From positions 868,001-932,000 of the forward strand of contig JALCUE010000001.1 in assembly GCA_022655215.1 (NCBI GenBank): 64,000 nt of DNA. The letters run 5' to 3'. Within the stretch, counting starts at the first letter, position 1. Each line of letters begins with the position of its first letter. The stretch comes from Atopobiaceae bacterium (GTDB lineage Bacteria > Actinomycetota > Coriobacteriia > Coriobacteriales > Atopobiaceae). This document shows positions 35,156-43,609 of this stretch, piece by piece. Under the pieces are notes generated by a model. It saw nothing but the letters and a program-made list of their open reading frames with translations. It was not told the DNA's origin and ran no database searches. The position numbers and the translations under genes were made by a program.

Positions 35156-35230
35156 CGGGTATTTCAGGTTTGTCCCCGGATCGCCTCCTGAGGCGATGGG
35201 AGACACGTCGCGCCTCGTTCGACGAAACCG

Positions 35231-35350
35231 CGCCCAATGTACGATTAGGAGGTCCCCTTGGTTTTGCTCAACAGCGGATATACGTTTTTTAATCGTACAT
35301 TGGGCGTGAATTCGAGCGCGGAATCGTACACTGGGCATGAATTCGCGAGG
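35231..35350. repeat. Three-unit repeat element, copy 1
   Basis: The unit AATCGTACATTGGGCG, extended by a GAATTCG block, occurs twice in direct order with a 31-nt period (from 35291 and 35322) and once inverted at 35231-35247. The inverted unit and the first direct unit form a perfect 17-bp inverted repeat with a 42-nt loop. A second copy with the same architecture is at 36566-36690. It begins about 15 nt past the stop codon of the endonuclease gene. Confidence 0.8.
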
Positions 35351-35365
35351 CGAAGGCACGCGCAC

Positions 35366-36328
35366 CTAGACGAGACGGGCCATGAGCGCTCGCTGACGAG
35401 ACCTCCAACCCTCGCCCAGGGCCCTCTCGTCCGGGACGATCCGGTCACGCGCGATGTTGATGATGCGTTCCATCTCGGCAGGATTCCTGAGCTGCTCCCA
35501 TGTGACCGTGATGACCTCATGGCCCGCCTCGCGCAGGAGGGCCCTCCTCATCGAGTCGTGTGCGAAGACCCTCTTGTCGAGATGGACCTCGTAGCTCTCG
35601 TACTCGAGGACGAGGTCGCTGCCAGGCCAGCTCACGTCGACATAGAGGCCGGGACCGACATCGACGGATGCGTTAAGCTCAAGGCCACCCAGCCCGGCCC
35701 CGCCGAGACGTCGTGGGAGCGCGAGGAGCTGACCGAGGAGGGCTTCCTTGGGAGAGGCCGCGCGATCGCGGGCGTACTCCGCGCAGAGCCTCATCGACCT
35801 GACGCCCCTGCAGGCGGGAAGCGAGCCGACCATGCGGCGAAGGCCTTCGGCGCACATGAGCGGCCGGCGGTTGGCCAGGCCCTCCGTGAGGGGGACGAAG
35901 CAACCGCACAGCTCGTAGGCATAGCCGAGAAGGGTCATCTCGTCCACGAGGGGTGCGAGCTGGACCAGCGTGAACTCGGGAGAAGTCACGAGGACGTCCT
36001 CATCCAGACGACACAGGGCCCCTGCCGGCAGCGAGTCCGACCAGACATGGAAGCGACACGATTCCGAGGGACGACGGAGGGAGGTGTCACCGACCAGGAG
36101 CTCCGTCCTCACGGAGGTCCTCGCGATGGCGTCCGCGACGTTCCCGGCCCATGGTGGGGACACGCAAGGTTCCCCCATCACGTCAGCCATCAGCCCTTCG
36201 GGCAAACGTGGCAGCGGACATTCCGCCGTTGCCGAGAGCCATGAGAGGTCTCCCTCCTGACACGCTCCCCTCGCCCCGAGCTGACGCCAGACGCGCAGTG
36301 CCGATCCGGATGTCAGTATGGTAGCCAT
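35366..36328 (-). CDS. Endonuclease-domain protein (DUF559/Vsr-like PD-(D/E)XK candidate)
   Basis: 320 residues from ATG 36328 (start uncertain; an open frame extends to 36421 and neither has a strong ribosome binding site). The C-terminal 90 residues show a Vsr/DUF559-like core: LYVDVSWPGSDLVLEYES (Asp231 and a Glu pair at 243/245), HLDKRVFAHDSMRRALLREAGHEVITVTWEQL. The N-terminal 200 residues are not recognised; they have a Leu-rich beginning and several Cys (YELCGCF). Proteins of this shape are common solo genes in Coriobacteriia, sometimes labelled abortive-infection-like. No partner methylase or toxin is adjacent. It sits between two copies of the three-unit repeat. Confidence 0.65.
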   Translation of the reverse strand: MATILTSGSALRVWRQLGARGACQEGDLSWLSATAECPLPRLPEGLMADVMGEPCVSPPWAGNVADAIARTSVRTELLVGDTSLRRPSESCRFHVWSDSLPAGALCRLDEDVLVTSPEFTLVQLAPLVDEMTLLGYAYELCGCFVPLTEGLANRRPLMCAEGLRRMVGSLPACRGVRSMRLCAEYARDRAASPKEALLGQLLALPRRLGGAGLGGLELNASVDVGPGLYVDVSWPGSDLVLEYESYEVHLDKRVFAHDSMRRALLREAGHEVITVTWEQLRNPAEMERIINIARDRIVPDERALGEGWRSRQRALMARLV

Positions 36329-36565
36329 CCGATCAGCGTATCTGATGGCCACCGCACCTTCGTCCGCGGGCCTCGCCAAGGGCGGCGAGCGGACGTCCCG
36401 CGAGCATGGCGCGACCATCACTCATCTGACAGGAATGTCATTCCCCGCAGGTACGGACGATGCGGACGAATCCGGGAGACCATGCGCGGGCGTCACCTCC
36501 GCAGAACCTCCATGAGCGACCAGAAGGGGTTCGGCGGCTCCCCCACCGTGCGAAGGGCCATCTCA
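36329..36565. other. Intergenic region upstream of the endonuclease gene
   Basis: About 240 bp ending in repeat copy 2. The stretch is less GC-biased than neighbouring genes but I see no credible promoter, hairpin or small gene in it. Confidence 0.5.
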
Positions 36566-36690
36566 AATTCACGCCCAATGTACGATGGGCAACCCCTCTA
36601 GATACATCTCAACAGGGGTTATATGTTTTCGAATCATACACTGGGCACGAATTCGAACACGAAATCGTACATTGGACGCGAATTCGCGAG
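36566..36690. repeat. Three-unit repeat element, copy 2
   Basis: Same architecture and orientation as copy 1: one inverted unit (CGCCCAATGTACGAT at 36572-36586), about 45 nt, then two direct units starting at 36632 and 36663, again 31 nt apart, each with a GAATTCG block. The loop also shares CTCAACAG-GG-TATA-GTTTT with copy 1. Arms are slightly degenerate. It lies 23 nt past the stop codon of rsmB. Confidence 0.8.
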
Positions 36691-36713
36691 AAGATGCGGA
36701 GCCGAGGCATCGC

Positions 36714-38156
36714 TCAGGAGCGGACCAAGCGACAGCAGAAGTGCCCGTCGCACCCACCTGGCTCGGGACAGCTGCGGAAGTCGCCATCGGACGAGAGGCG
36801 TTCGCGCACGAAGGCACGCGTCGACTCGGAGGCACCTGCGAGGCCGGGAACCGCCAGCACATCGCCTCGTGAGAAGTCCCGCCCCGCGTCGGAAGCCAGG
36901 AAGCTGGCGACGACGTCCTCGTCCTCGCAGGTGAGGACCGAGCAGGTGGCGTAGACGAGCTCGCCGCCGGAGGCGACCTTGGCCGACGAGGCCTCGAGGA
37001 TCCTCAGCTGCAGGGCCGGGAGGGACGCAGGGTCGGACGGATCGAGCGATGCCTCGGTGAGGGACCAGGGGATCTCCGGATGGCGGCGCATGGTGCCCGT
37101 TCCGGAGCAGGGCGCATCCACCAGCACGGTGTCGAACGGTCCGCGGAGGCCCTCGGGGAGGGCCTTCTCGCCAGCGGTGACATCGGAGAGGGTCGTCGCA
37201 TCGAGGACGACCTCGTGGACGTGATCGGCCCAGCCGTGGCTCACACGCTCGCGAGCGATGCGGACCTTGTAGGCGGCGGAGTCGAGACACACGAGTTCGG
37301 CGGGACCACCCAATGAGTAGGCGCCACTCTCGAGCAGGATGGTCTTCGTCGCTCGACCCGCGCCCACCTCGAGCATGGTGCTGCCGGGAGCTGGCGTGGC
37401 GATCAGGGCCGAGACCTGGGAACCGAGGTCGCACACGACGACGTCGACCCCCTCGACCAGACCGCTTCCGGCAAGTCCCGCAGGACTTCCCAGGGAGAAG
37501 GAGGTGGGCAGCGGCGTGGGCAGCGGGTCCAGGCCCGCCTCGCCGAGAAGGTCATGGGTGCGCTCGGGGTCGCATATCGCGAGGTTGGGTGCCACGTAGA
37601 CAGGGGCGGGATCGAGCTGGCAGAGGCACATGTCGCAGGTCGCGTCGATGCCAACCGAGGCGATCGCGCGCTCGACGATCCAGTCGGGCAGACCGGACGT
37701 CGCGGCGAGGTCGCGGACACTCGCGTCATGGGCGCGGACGCGGTCGCGCGCGGCGTCCATCTCGGGACGGTCCTGCTCGGCAAGGCGGCGGAGCACGGCG
37801 TTTGCCATGCCTGCGGCGCGCGGCTGGACGCGACGGACCAGCTCGACGCCCTGGCTCACGGCGACGCTGCGGGGGGTGTCGAGATAGAGGACCTCGAAGG
37901 CGGACACGCGGAAGGCGTCGGCGACGCGGGGCTCCACGTGCGAGGGGCGCTTGATGTGGGAGGCCACGCGACGGTCGATCTCACCCGACGCGGAGGTGGC
38001 GCCGAGGACGAGCCTCGAGGCGAGGGCGCGACCGCGAGGGCCGAGGGCGTCCATCTCGGGGGCAGTCCTCAGGAGGTCGCGCGCGTAGGCCGACCGCCTG
38101 CGACGTCTGCCGAGAATGGCGAGGGCGACCCTCCTGGGTGGGGCTGCCTCCGCCAT
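36714..38156 (-). CDS. rsmB: 16S rRNA (cytosine-967-C5)-methyltransferase
   Basis: 480 residues. N-terminal NusB-like RNA-binding domain (about residues 5-130; AYARDLLRTAPEMD) and C-terminal Rossmann methyltransferase with the SAM loop LEVGAGRATKT, motif IV DAPCSGTGTMRRHPEIPW and catalytic ATCSVLTCEDED. ATG 38156 overlaps the fmt stop by one base. Methylates C967 of 16S rRNA. Part of the rsmB-fmt-def-priA block. Confidence 0.94.
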   Translation of the reverse strand: MAEAAPPRRVALAILGRRRRRSAYARDLLRTAPEMDALGPRGRALASRLVLGATSASGEIDRRVASHIKRPSHVEPRVADAFRVSAFEVLYLDTPRSVAVSQGVELVRRVQPRAAGMANAVLRRLAEQDRPEMDAARDRVRAHDASVRDLAATSGLPDWIVERAIASVGIDATCDMCLCQLDPAPVYVAPNLAICDPERTHDLLGEAGLDPLPTPLPTSFSLGSPAGLAGSGLVEGVDVVVCDLGSQVSALIATPAPGSTMLEVGAGRATKTILLESGAYSLGGPAELVCLDSAAYKVRIARERVSHGWADHVHEVVLDATTLSDVTAGEKALPEGLRGPFDTVLVDAPCSGTGTMRRHPEIPWSLTEASLDPSDPASLPALQLRILEASSAKVASGGELVYATCSVLTCEDEDVVASFLASDAGRDFSRGDVLAVPGLAGASESTRAFVRERLSSDGDFRSCPEPGGCDGHFCCRLVRS

Positions 38157-39070
38157 CAGACACGCTCCCACTCGAGCGTGTCGGCGTGAAGGCCGGCGCC
38201 CCATGCCTTGGCGTCCATCTCGCGCTTGCCGTCCGGCTTCACCCTGAGGACCTCGATCGGCCCGTCCGAGCAGCCCAGGACGACGTGCCCACCGACGACG
38301 AGGGCACGTCCGGGCTCACAGTCGGCGTCCGAGAGGGTCGCCTCCATGACGCGCAGCCCACGGCCACCCACGATCGTACGCGCCGGAGCGGTGCTCGAGC
38401 TCGCACGCACGCGACGGAGGTTAGCGAGGGCGGTGTCCGCAGGATCGAGCAGCATCTCCCGCTTCGTGACCTTGGCAGCGAACGTCACCTCGGCCTCGTC
38501 CTGCCGCACCCAGATGGCGCTCCCGTCCTCGATGCGCCCGAGCGCGTCCACGAGCTCGTCGGCACCGAGCGAGGCGAGCTCGGCCGTGAGGGCCTCGGAG
38601 CCGAGGTCGTCCACGGCGACCGACGCCTGCCCGCAGTACGGGCCCGCGTCGAGCTCGTGGGCGATGCGCATGATGGAGACGCCCGCGCGCTCATCGCCCG
38701 CGAGGATCGCCCTCTGGATGGGAGCGGCACCGCGCCAGCGAGGCAGCAGCGAGGCGTGTACGTTCACGCAGCCGTATCGAGCGAGGTCGAGGACCGGGTC
38801 GGGGAGGATGCAACCGAACGCGGCGACACAGATGACGTCGGGGGACGCGTCCGAGAGCTGGGCGATGGCGCCCTCCCCCATCTTGGTGCACTCGAGGACG
38901 TCGAGTCCCAGCTCGAGGGCCTTCGCCTTCACAGGCGACGGCTCGAGCTCATGCCCGCGTGAGCGCACGGCGTCGGGCCTCGTCACGACGAGCACGACCT
39001 CGTGCTCCCGCGCGAGGGCCTCGAGCGATGGCACCGCGAACGAAGGGGTTCCCATGAATGCTACGCGCAT
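38156..39070 (-). CDS. fmt: Methionyl-tRNA formyltransferase
   Basis: 304 residues. Formylates Met-tRNA for initiation using 10-formyl-THF. N-terminal MRVAFMGTPSFAVPSLEAL, the catalytic SLLPRWRGAAPIQRAIL (Asn/His neighbourhood VNVHASLLP) and ITRIAHELDAGP-type loop (IMRIAHELDAGPYCGQ) are visible; the C-terminal OB-like domain follows near residue 205. GAGGA (from AGGAGGACCAC) precedes the ATG. 18 nt after def. Confidence 0.95.
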   Translation of the reverse strand: MRVAFMGTPSFAVPSLEALAREHEVVLVVTRPDAVRSRGHELEPSPVKAKALELGLDVLECTKMGEGAIAQLSDASPDVICVAAFGCILPDPVLDLARYGCVNVHASLLPRWRGAAPIQRAILAGDERAGVSIMRIAHELDAGPYCGQASVAVDDLGSEALTAELASLGADELVDALGRIEDGSAIWVRQDEAEVTFAAKVTKREMLLDPADTALANLRRVRASSSTAPARTIVGGRGLRVMEATLSDADCEPGRALVVGGHVVLGCSDGPIEVLRVKPDGKREMDAKAWGAGLHADTLEWERV

Positions 39071-39088
39071 GTGGTCCTCCTGTTCGGG

Positions 39089-39637
39089 CTAGTCGTGGTC
39101 GGTCTCGCCGGGACGGGCGCCGGACTCGAGGGCATCCTGATAGGAGGCGAGCGCCTCGACGCGCTTCATGGGGCTCAGGTGATCGACCATGGTGGTCCCA
39201 CTGAGATGGTCGATCTCGTGCTGGAGGCAGACGGCCAAGAGGTTGTCGGCGGCCTCGTACTGCATGAGGTCGCCGTCGAGGTTCTCGGCCTGCACCACGA
39301 CGCGGCGGGGACGCTCGATCTCCACGAGGATGCCGGGGAACGACAGGCATCCCTCGTTGAACGGGCGGGTCTCCTCGGAGGCCTCTACTATCTCGGGATT
39401 GATGAGCACGTAGGGGTTCTTGTGCCCGTCCTCGCCGGCATAGTCGACGTCGATGACGACCATCTGCACGAGTTCGCCCACCTGGGGGGCGGCCAGCCCA
39501 CAGCCCTCTGCGGCGTACATGTCGCGGAGCATGCGCTTGGCGAGCCTCCTCACGGAGCCGTCGATCTCCTCTATGCGTGCGCACTGCTCCTTGAGCCTGG
39601 GGTCAGGCGACAGGACTATCTCGTCTATCGCGCTCAT
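39089..39637 (-). CDS. def: Peptide deformylase
   Basis: 182 residues. Removes the formyl group from nascent peptides. All three motifs are present: GLAAPQVG (near residue 47), EGCLSFPG with metal-binding Cys, and HEIDHLSG with the two His. ATG 39637 with GGAG five bases upstream; an upstream ATG in the open frame is unlikely. Neighbours fmt downstream and priA upstream. Confidence 0.96.
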   Translation of the reverse strand: MSAIDEIVLSPDPRLKEQCARIEEIDGSVRRLAKRMLRDMYAAEGCGLAAPQVGELVQMVVIDVDYAGEDGHKNPYVLINPEIVEASEETRPFNEGCLSFPGILVEIERPRRVVVQAENLDGDLMQYEAADNLLAVCLQHEIDHLSGTTMVDHLSPMKRVEALASYQDALESGARPGETDHD

Positions 39638-39721
39638 GGTTCTCCTATGGGTCGGATCAGGCGGCATCGCCGCCGGTCATATGTCTGATGACGCCGCAGC
39701 TCCGTCGCCTCGGGCGAGCCG

Positions 39722-39748
39722 TCCCGCGCAGGTCCTCCCGCGCAGGTC
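39722..39748. repeat. Short tandem repeat between priA and def
   Basis: The 13-mer TCCCGCGCAGGTC occurs twice with a 14-nt period just after the priA stop. No other meaning seen. Confidence 0.6.
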
Positions 39749-39751
39749 GCC

Positions 39752-42055
39752 TCACATGAGGTCATAGGCGTCCACGTCCAAAGATACCGTAACACCGGCA
39801 CGGGCACCCAACCGGGAAGCACACGAGGAAAGCAGGGGACCAAGCTCGGCGGTGAGCGGCGCCTTCACGAGGAGGTGATGGCGGAACCTGTCGGAGACCC
39901 GCGCCTTCACGCACTCGGCCGGGCCGACGACCTTCCAGCCGTCCGTCCCGTCTGTGGCGTCCCTCACGAGGGAGGCCATCTCCTCGGCGCAAGACTTGAC
40001 CGCCGAGAGGGACCTTCCCTGGAAGACGACGTTGGCGAGACGGGAGAAGGGCGGGTAGCAGGCCTCCTCGCGGTCGGCGAGCTCGGAGGCGAGGAACTCC
40101 CCACGGTCCCCGTCCGCCACCGCGGCGATGGCCGGATGCGTCGCCCAGTAGGTCTGGACGATGACCTCGCCGGGACGCTCCCCCCTGCCCGCACGGCCCG
40201 CCACCTGTTCGAGCAGGTCGTACGTGCGCTCGGCGGCACGGAAGTCGGGGAGCTTGAGGGTGGTGTCGGCGTTGATCACGCCCACCAGCGTGACCTCGGG
40301 GAAGTCCAGGCCCTTGGCAATCATCTGGGTCCCCACGAGGACGGCGCAGTCGGCGGCGTCGAAACGCTCGAGCAGGGCCTGGTGGGAGCCCTTCCCCTTC
40401 GTGGTGTCGGCGTCCATGCGGATGACCTCGACGTCATCGGAAAGCATCATCGCGAGCTCGTCCTCCACGCGCTGCGTACCCACACCGTACTGAGCGAGGT
40501 ACCTGCTCCCACAGCTGGGGCAGCGCGTGGACGGATCGGGATAGGCCTTTATCGGCCAGCTCAGCCCGCAGCTGTGGCAGACCAGCGAGTGCGTGCGCTC
40601 GTGGTACGTGAGGGCGGTCGAGCAGTGCGGGCACTCGGGCACGCACCCGCAGTCACGGCACATGAGGAAGTTCGCGAAGCCGCGTCTGTTGAGCATGAGG
40701 ACGGCCTTCTCGCGGTCGCGCACCACCCGTTCGAGGGAGGCCCTCAGGGGTGCCGAGAAGACCGAGCCGTTCCCACCCTTGAACTGGGCCGTCATGTCCA
40801 CGACCCGGACGGTGGGAAGCGTCGCGCCGCCAGGACGCTCGCGCATCTCGCAGCGCGTCCAGGTGGCTCCCGACCACGTACCGGCGTCGCAGCGCGCGAG
40901 GCTCTCCAGCGAGGGGGTGGCGCTTCCCAGCACGAGCGCGCACCCGTGGAGGCGCGCGAGCCTGGCTGCCACGTCGCGGGCATGGTAGCGAGGCGCCTTG
41001 TCCTGCTTGTACGAGCCCTCGTGCTCCTCGTCCACGACGATGAGGCCGACATCGGAGAGAGGCGCGAAGAGGGCCGAGCGTGCGCCCACCACGACGTGGG
41101 CCTGTCCCTGCCTCACCATGTCCCACTGGTCGAACCTCTCGCCCGCGGAGAGCCGCGAGTGGAGCACGGCGACGTCATCCCCGAAGCGACTGCGGAAGCG
41201 ACCCACCGTCTGGGCCGTGAGCGAGATCTCCGGGACGAGGACGATGGCACCTCTGCCGGCGGCACGCGCATGCTCGATGGCATCGAGGTAGACCTCGGTC
41301 TTGCCGCTGCCCGTCACGCCGTCGACGAGCACGACGTCCCCGGCGGCGGCCTCCATGGCACGGTCCACCTCGGCAAGCGCGGCCCTCTGACCCTCGGTGA
41401 GCGAGGCAGGCCTCGGAGCGGACGCCGAGGACAGCGAGGTGGTCTGGGCACCGCGCACGCGGCGACGATGCTCGACCAGGACCACGCCTCGCTTGGAGAG
41501 CGCGCTGACCACGGAGGACATGCCGGGGGCTATGGCGGAGAGCTCGGCCATGCGGACGGGGCCCGCGGAGAGGGTCTCGATGAGCTCGGCCTGGCGACGG
41601 GCGTTCGCGCGGGGATGGAAGTCTGCGGCCGCAGGCGAGAGCGAGACCCACCTGTCGTCCACGGGGCCGGCCTTCTCGCACACCAGCTGCCATGGGCCGT
41701 CCTCGCCCTCCCGCCTCACGCGGACGGACTGGCCCGGGGCGAGCATGAGCCTCAGGCAGCTGGGAAGCGGTGCCGCGTACTCCGTGGACATCCAGCGGGC
41801 GAGCTCGCAGGAGGTCTCGTCGAAGGCAGGAGGTGCGAGCACGCGTTCGACGGACAGCACGCGAGAGGGATCCACACCCTCGGGGGCCTCGTCCGAGACG
41901 CGGATCACGTAGCCGACGGCCATCCGGTGGGAGAAGCTCACCAGAACGGTCGATCCCACGAGGCACTCGGAAGCGAGCGCCTCGGGGATCGAGTAGTCGA
42001 AGGCGCCGTCAAGCGCCCTCGTGGGTATGTCGACGACGACACCCGCGTAGGTCAA
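39752..42055 (-). CDS. priA: Primosomal replication restart helicase PriA
   Basis: 767 residues. N-terminal 3'-DNA-binding domain starts VVVDIPTRALDGAFDYSIPE; the helicase has Walker A VTGSGKTEVYL (near residue 248), DEEHEGSYKQDKAPRYHARD, and a zinc cluster CRDCGCVPECPHCS...CHSCG...CPSCGS (near 460-515) with the usual eight Cys. Motifs V-VI GTQMIAKGLDFPEVTLVGVINAD and EQVAGRAGRGERPG. Reloads the replisome at forks. Nine nt after metK. Confidence 0.96.
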   Translation of the reverse strand: MTYAGVVVDIPTRALDGAFDYSIPEALASECLVGSTVLVSFSHRMAVGYVIRVSDEAPEGVDPSRVLSVERVLAPPAFDETSCELARWMSTEYAAPLPSCLRLMLAPGQSVRVRREGEDGPWQLVCEKAGPVDDRWVSLSPAAADFHPRANARRQAELIETLSAGPVRMAELSAIAPGMSSVVSALSKRGVVLVEHRRRVRGAQTTSLSSASAPRPASLTEGQRAALAEVDRAMEAAAGDVVLVDGVTGSGKTEVYLDAIEHARAAGRGAIVLVPEISLTAQTVGRFRSRFGDDVAVLHSRLSAGERFDQWDMVRQGQAHVVVGARSALFAPLSDVGLIVVDEEHEGSYKQDKAPRYHARDVAARLARLHGCALVLGSATPSLESLARCDAGTWSGATWTRCEMRERPGGATLPTVRVVDMTAQFKGGNGSVFSAPLRASLERVVRDREKAVLMLNRRGFANFLMCRDCGCVPECPHCSTALTYHERTHSLVCHSCGLSWPIKAYPDPSTRCPSCGSRYLAQYGVGTQRVEDELAMMLSDDVEVIRMDADTTKGKGSHQALLERFDAADCAVLVGTQMIAKGLDFPEVTLVGVINADTTLKLPDFRAAERTYDLLEQVAGRAGRGERPGEVIVQTYWATHPAIAAVADGDRGEFLASELADREEACYPPFSRLANVVFQGRSLSAVKSCAEEMASLVRDATDGTDGWKVVGPAECVKARVSDRFRHHLLVKAPLTAELGPLLSSCASRLGARAGVTVSLDVDAYDLM

Positions 42056-42064
42056 TGGGGCCTC

Positions 42065-43315
42065 CTAGGCCTCGATGGCGGCCTTGAGCTCGTCCGTGCG
42101 GTTCGTGGCCTCCCAGGTGAAGTCCGGGTCGTTGCGACCGAAGTGACCGTAGGCCGCGGTCTTCTCGTAGATGGGCCTGCGCAGGTCGAGGTCACGGATG
42201 ATGGCGCCGGGACGGAGGTCGAAGACCTTCTCGACGGCGGCCTCGATGGCGGAGTCGTCGACGGTGCCGGTGCCGTGCGTGTCAACCATGACGGAGAGCG
42301 GGTGCGCCACGCCGATGGCGTAGGCGAGCTCGACCTCGCAGCGATGGGCCAGGCCGGCGGCCACGACGTTCTTGGCCACCCAACGGGCGGCGTAGGCGGC
42401 GGAGCGGTCGACCTTCGTGCAGTCCTTGCCGGAGAAGCAGCCGCCACCGTGACGGCCCATGCCGCCGTAGGTGTCGACGATGATCTTGCGGCCGGTGAGG
42501 CCGGTGTCGCCCATGGGCCCGCCCACCACGAAGCGGCCGGTGGGGTTCACGTAGACGTCGGCGTTCTTCCAGGTGATGCCCACCTCGTCGAGGACGGGCG
42601 AGATGACGTAGCGGACCATGTCCTTCTTGATGGTGTCCATGGTGAGGACCTTGGGGTCGTGCTGGGTGGAGATGACGATGGCCGTGACCTCGACCGGGCG
42701 GCCGTCCTCGTAGCGGACGGTGACCTGGGTCTTGCCGTCGGGGCGCAGGTACGGCACGGTGCCGTCCTTGCGGACCTCGGCGAGCTTCGCGGCGAGGCGC
42801 TGGGCGAGGTAGATGGGCATGGGCATGAGGACGTCCGTCTCGTCCGAGGCGTAGCCGAACATCATGCCCTGGTCGCCCGCGCCGATGAGGTCGAGCGGGT
42901 CGGTCGCACCGGCCTGGGCGTCGAAGCTCTCGTCCACGCCGAGCGCGATGTCAGGGCTCTGCTCGTGGATGAGGTTGAGGACGCCGCAGGTGTCGCAGTC
43001 GAAACCGTACTTCGCGCGGTCATAGCCGATGCGACGCAGGGTCTCGCGGGCGATCTGGGCGACGTCGACGTAGGCCTGCGTGCGGATCTCGCCGGCCACG
43101 ATGACGGTGCCGGTGGTGACGAAGGTCTCGCATGCGCAGCGGACCTCGTCGACGTCGGCGGGACGCCCGTTGGGGGCGATGTAGCCGGACTTCTGGAGCG
43201 CGGACTCCTTGGTGAGGATCGCGTCGAGGACGGCGTCGGAGATCTGGTCGCAGATCTTGTCGGGATGTCCCTCGGTGACGCTCTCAGAGGTGAAGTAGTA
43301 GCTCTCGTTCGCCAT
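42065..43315 (-). CDS. metK: S-adenosylmethionine synthetase
   Basis: 416 residues. Makes SAM from methionine and ATP. Signature [17 protein letters not shown] at residue 16, [13 protein letters not shown] near 140, and [19 protein letters not shown] near 275. ATG 43315 has AAGGAGG upstream. Its leader carries a SAM-I riboswitch with a terminator hairpin, so it is switched off when SAM is plentiful. Confidence 0.97.
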   Translation of the reverse strand: MANESYYFTSESVTEGHPDKICDQISDAVLDAILTKESALQKSGYIAPNGRPADVDEVRCACETFVTTGTVIVAGEIRTQAYVDVAQIARETLRRIGYDRAKYGFDCDTCGVLNLIHEQSPDIALGVDESFDAQAGATDPLDLIGAGDQGMMFGYASDETDVLMPMPIYLAQRLAAKLAEVRKDGTVPYLRPDGKTQVTVRYEDGRPVEVTAIVISTQHDPKVLTMDTIKKDMVRYVISPVLDEVGITWKNADVYVNPTGRFVVGGPMGDTGLTGRKIIVDTYGGMGRHGGGCFSGKDCTKVDRSAAYAARWVAKNVVAAGLAHRCEVELAYAIGVAHPLSVMVDTHGTGTVDDSAIEAAVEKVFDLRPGAIIRDLDLRRPIYEKTAAYGHFGRNDPDFTWEATNRTDELKAAIEA

Positions 43316-43378
43316 TTGGAACCTTCCTCCTTCTCGCGGGCGCGTGGCTCGCGAACCTATGTTGGGGGAGGCAAAAGG

Positions 43379-43411
43379 ACGGAGTCCCCCATATGCCGTG
43401 AGGGACTCCGT
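43379..43411 (-). terminator. Riboswitch-controlled terminator of metK
   Basis: 10-bp perfect stem (ACGGAGTCCC with GGGACTCCGT), 13-nt loop, followed on the minus strand by CCTTTTGCC. Lies between the SAM-I aptamer and metK. Confidence 0.8.
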
Positions 43412-43439
43412 GTGCAAGCACTTGATTCCCCCGTCTTCC

Positions 43440-43560
43440 AGGCACGTCTCATGCCTGCCGAGATTTGGCACCCTGCCACGTATCCGTGGTGGGTTGCCGG
43501 AGCTTCACAGGGCTCGGTCCCTCAGCTCTTTGCGCCCTTGCGAGCGCCTCTTGACGAGCA
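43440..43560 (-). promoter_or_regulatory. SAM-I (S-box) riboswitch aptamer
   Basis: On the minus strand, in order: TCAAGAGGCGCT, GAGGGACCGAGCCCTGTGAA, GCTCCGGCAACCCACC, a GTGG hairpin, then GGTGCCAAATC and a 3' segment. These are the S-box conserved blocks (CAAGAG...GAGGGA...CCCTRTGAA...CCGGCAACC...GGTGCCAAWTC) in the correct order and spacing, directly upstream of metK. Boundaries approximate. Confidence 0.88.
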
Positions 43561-43609
43561 TCACATACGGTAGCCAATCTGCCACCGCGTGTAAACCATT
43601 TGGGGCGGC

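Noticed and set aside
35231-36690. 31-nt periodic repeats as a CRISPR array
   Set aside because: Each copy has only two direct units, the bases between unit cores are not unique spacers, and one unit is inverted; no cas genes are nearby.
35231-36690. Insertion sequence or composite transposon
   Set aside because: The repeats are in direct orientation, no transposase motif is visible, and the element ends lack target-site duplications I could identify.
39875-43573. 1232-residue open frame opposite priA and metK
   Set aside because: It is antisense to two well-identified genes and has only the Asp/Val/Gly/Arg-rich composition expected of high-GC complementary frames. Similar long antisense frames opposite recG, purL and the ABC genes were dropped for the same reason.
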